This document shows, one piece after another, positions 63,717-64,000 of a DNA stretch of 64,000 bases. Positions within the stretch are counted from its first letter, which is position 1. Each line of letters opens with the position of its first letter. The stretch covers positions 3,702,001 through 3,766,000 of the forward strand of contig NZ_CP095550.1 of the NCBI RefSeq assembly GCF_023078335.1, given 5' to 3'. A program made the translations under genes and the position numbers. The notes below the pieces were generated by a model. The model saw nothing but the letters and a program-made list of their open reading frames with translations. It was not told the origin of the DNA and searched no databases. Source of the DNA: Metabacillus endolithicus (lineage in GTDB: Bacteria > Bacillota > Bacilli > Bacillales > Bacillaceae).

Positions 63717-64000
63717 ATGGTTGGCATATTAGAATTAAATGTAATTGATTAAATTACCTGGCAGGATGGCTATAGTTCATCCAAATCATTTAAAGGGAAG
63801 ATCAGAGAAAGTTTAGAGAAATAATAATTTAATTGAAAAAGAGATTGAGTTCAATAGGGTAAAAAGGTTATAAATAGTGTGGTATTAGCTGCCTAGTTAA
63901 ATTTATATCAGAAAGGGATCGTAAACGATGAAATGGGAATTTCTGTGTTTCTGGAGTCACTATTATTTTGGATAGCATCAAGTTTGGTAAATGTGGTATT
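63717..64000. other. Window-end stretch with possible gene fragments
   Basis: Two short frames look coding but incomplete: one at about 63762-63824 ('WQDGYSSSKSFKGKIRESLE') without a start, and one open to the window end from ATG 63933 ('MGISVFLESLLFWIASSLVN'), possibly the beginning or middle of a membrane protein with AAAGGG at 63912. Neither can be named. Confidence 0.3.

Overview
This 64 kb window is low-GC DNA from an endospore-forming Bacillaceae bacterium (Bacillus or Metabacillus type). The evidence is a SleB cortex-lytic enzyme, a Spo0E-family phosphatase, a SpoVIF-type sporulation protein, B. subtilis-like manR-manP-manA and hxlR/hxlAB loci, OpuA, LtaS, CcpA cre sites and strong AGGAGG ribosome binding sites. 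No rRNA, tRNA or CRISPR array was seen. Most genes lie on the + strand.

Layout. 1-3.6 kb: end of a glycine betaine ABC operon (opuAB, frameshifted opuAC), then a Na+/phosphate cotransporter (frameshifted) behind an 11-bp-phased PhoP-type box. 3.7-6 kb: sporulation/germination genes and a decayed ASCH gene. 6-12 kb: ltaS, an FAH-family gene, tandem array 1, a gene remnant and a VWA lipoprotein. 12-17 kb: mannose operon with a cre site, then array 2. 17.5-22.4 kb: hybrid histidine kinase plus OmpR-type regulator and a small gene behind 11-bp repeats. 22.4-28.3 kb: SDR gene, RuMP formaldehyde genes hxlAB/hxlR, an acetamidase-family gene, array 3, threonine ammonia-lyase (frameshifted). 28.4-41.3 kb: a galactoside locus made of a YesN/YesM-type two-component system, a sugar ABC transporter, beta-galactosidase, array 4 and alpha-galactosidase. 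41.4-45.6 kb: spoVIF, LLM monooxygenase, SDR/TetR pair, thioredoxin-like gene. 45.7-50 kb: GH88/105 hydrolase with a TRAP transporter. 50-54.3 kb: LysR/SulP pair, then truncated AraC and GH3 genes joined head to head. 54.4-58.2 kb: a yybP-ykoY Mn2+ riboswitch whose leader is interrupted by an apparent group IIC intron, followed by PAP2 and kinase-like genes. 58.9-60.9 kb: remnants of a malate-type transporter, pckA and mqo. 61-64 kb: TetR regulator, a small ORF and a chemoreceptor.

Most notable: (i) four tandem arrays in separate intergenic gaps all have exactly a 52-bp unit. Three share a 25-nt hairpin core but have unrelated 27-nt spacers, and the fourth has a different hairpin with the same period. 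(ii) A group II intron sits just after the terminator of a Mn2+ riboswitch. (iii) A C4-dicarboxylate gene set has decayed in one place. Six otherwise well-conserved genes carry single-base frameshifts, which may be sequencing errors. All family assignments come from reading the sequence; no database search was run.
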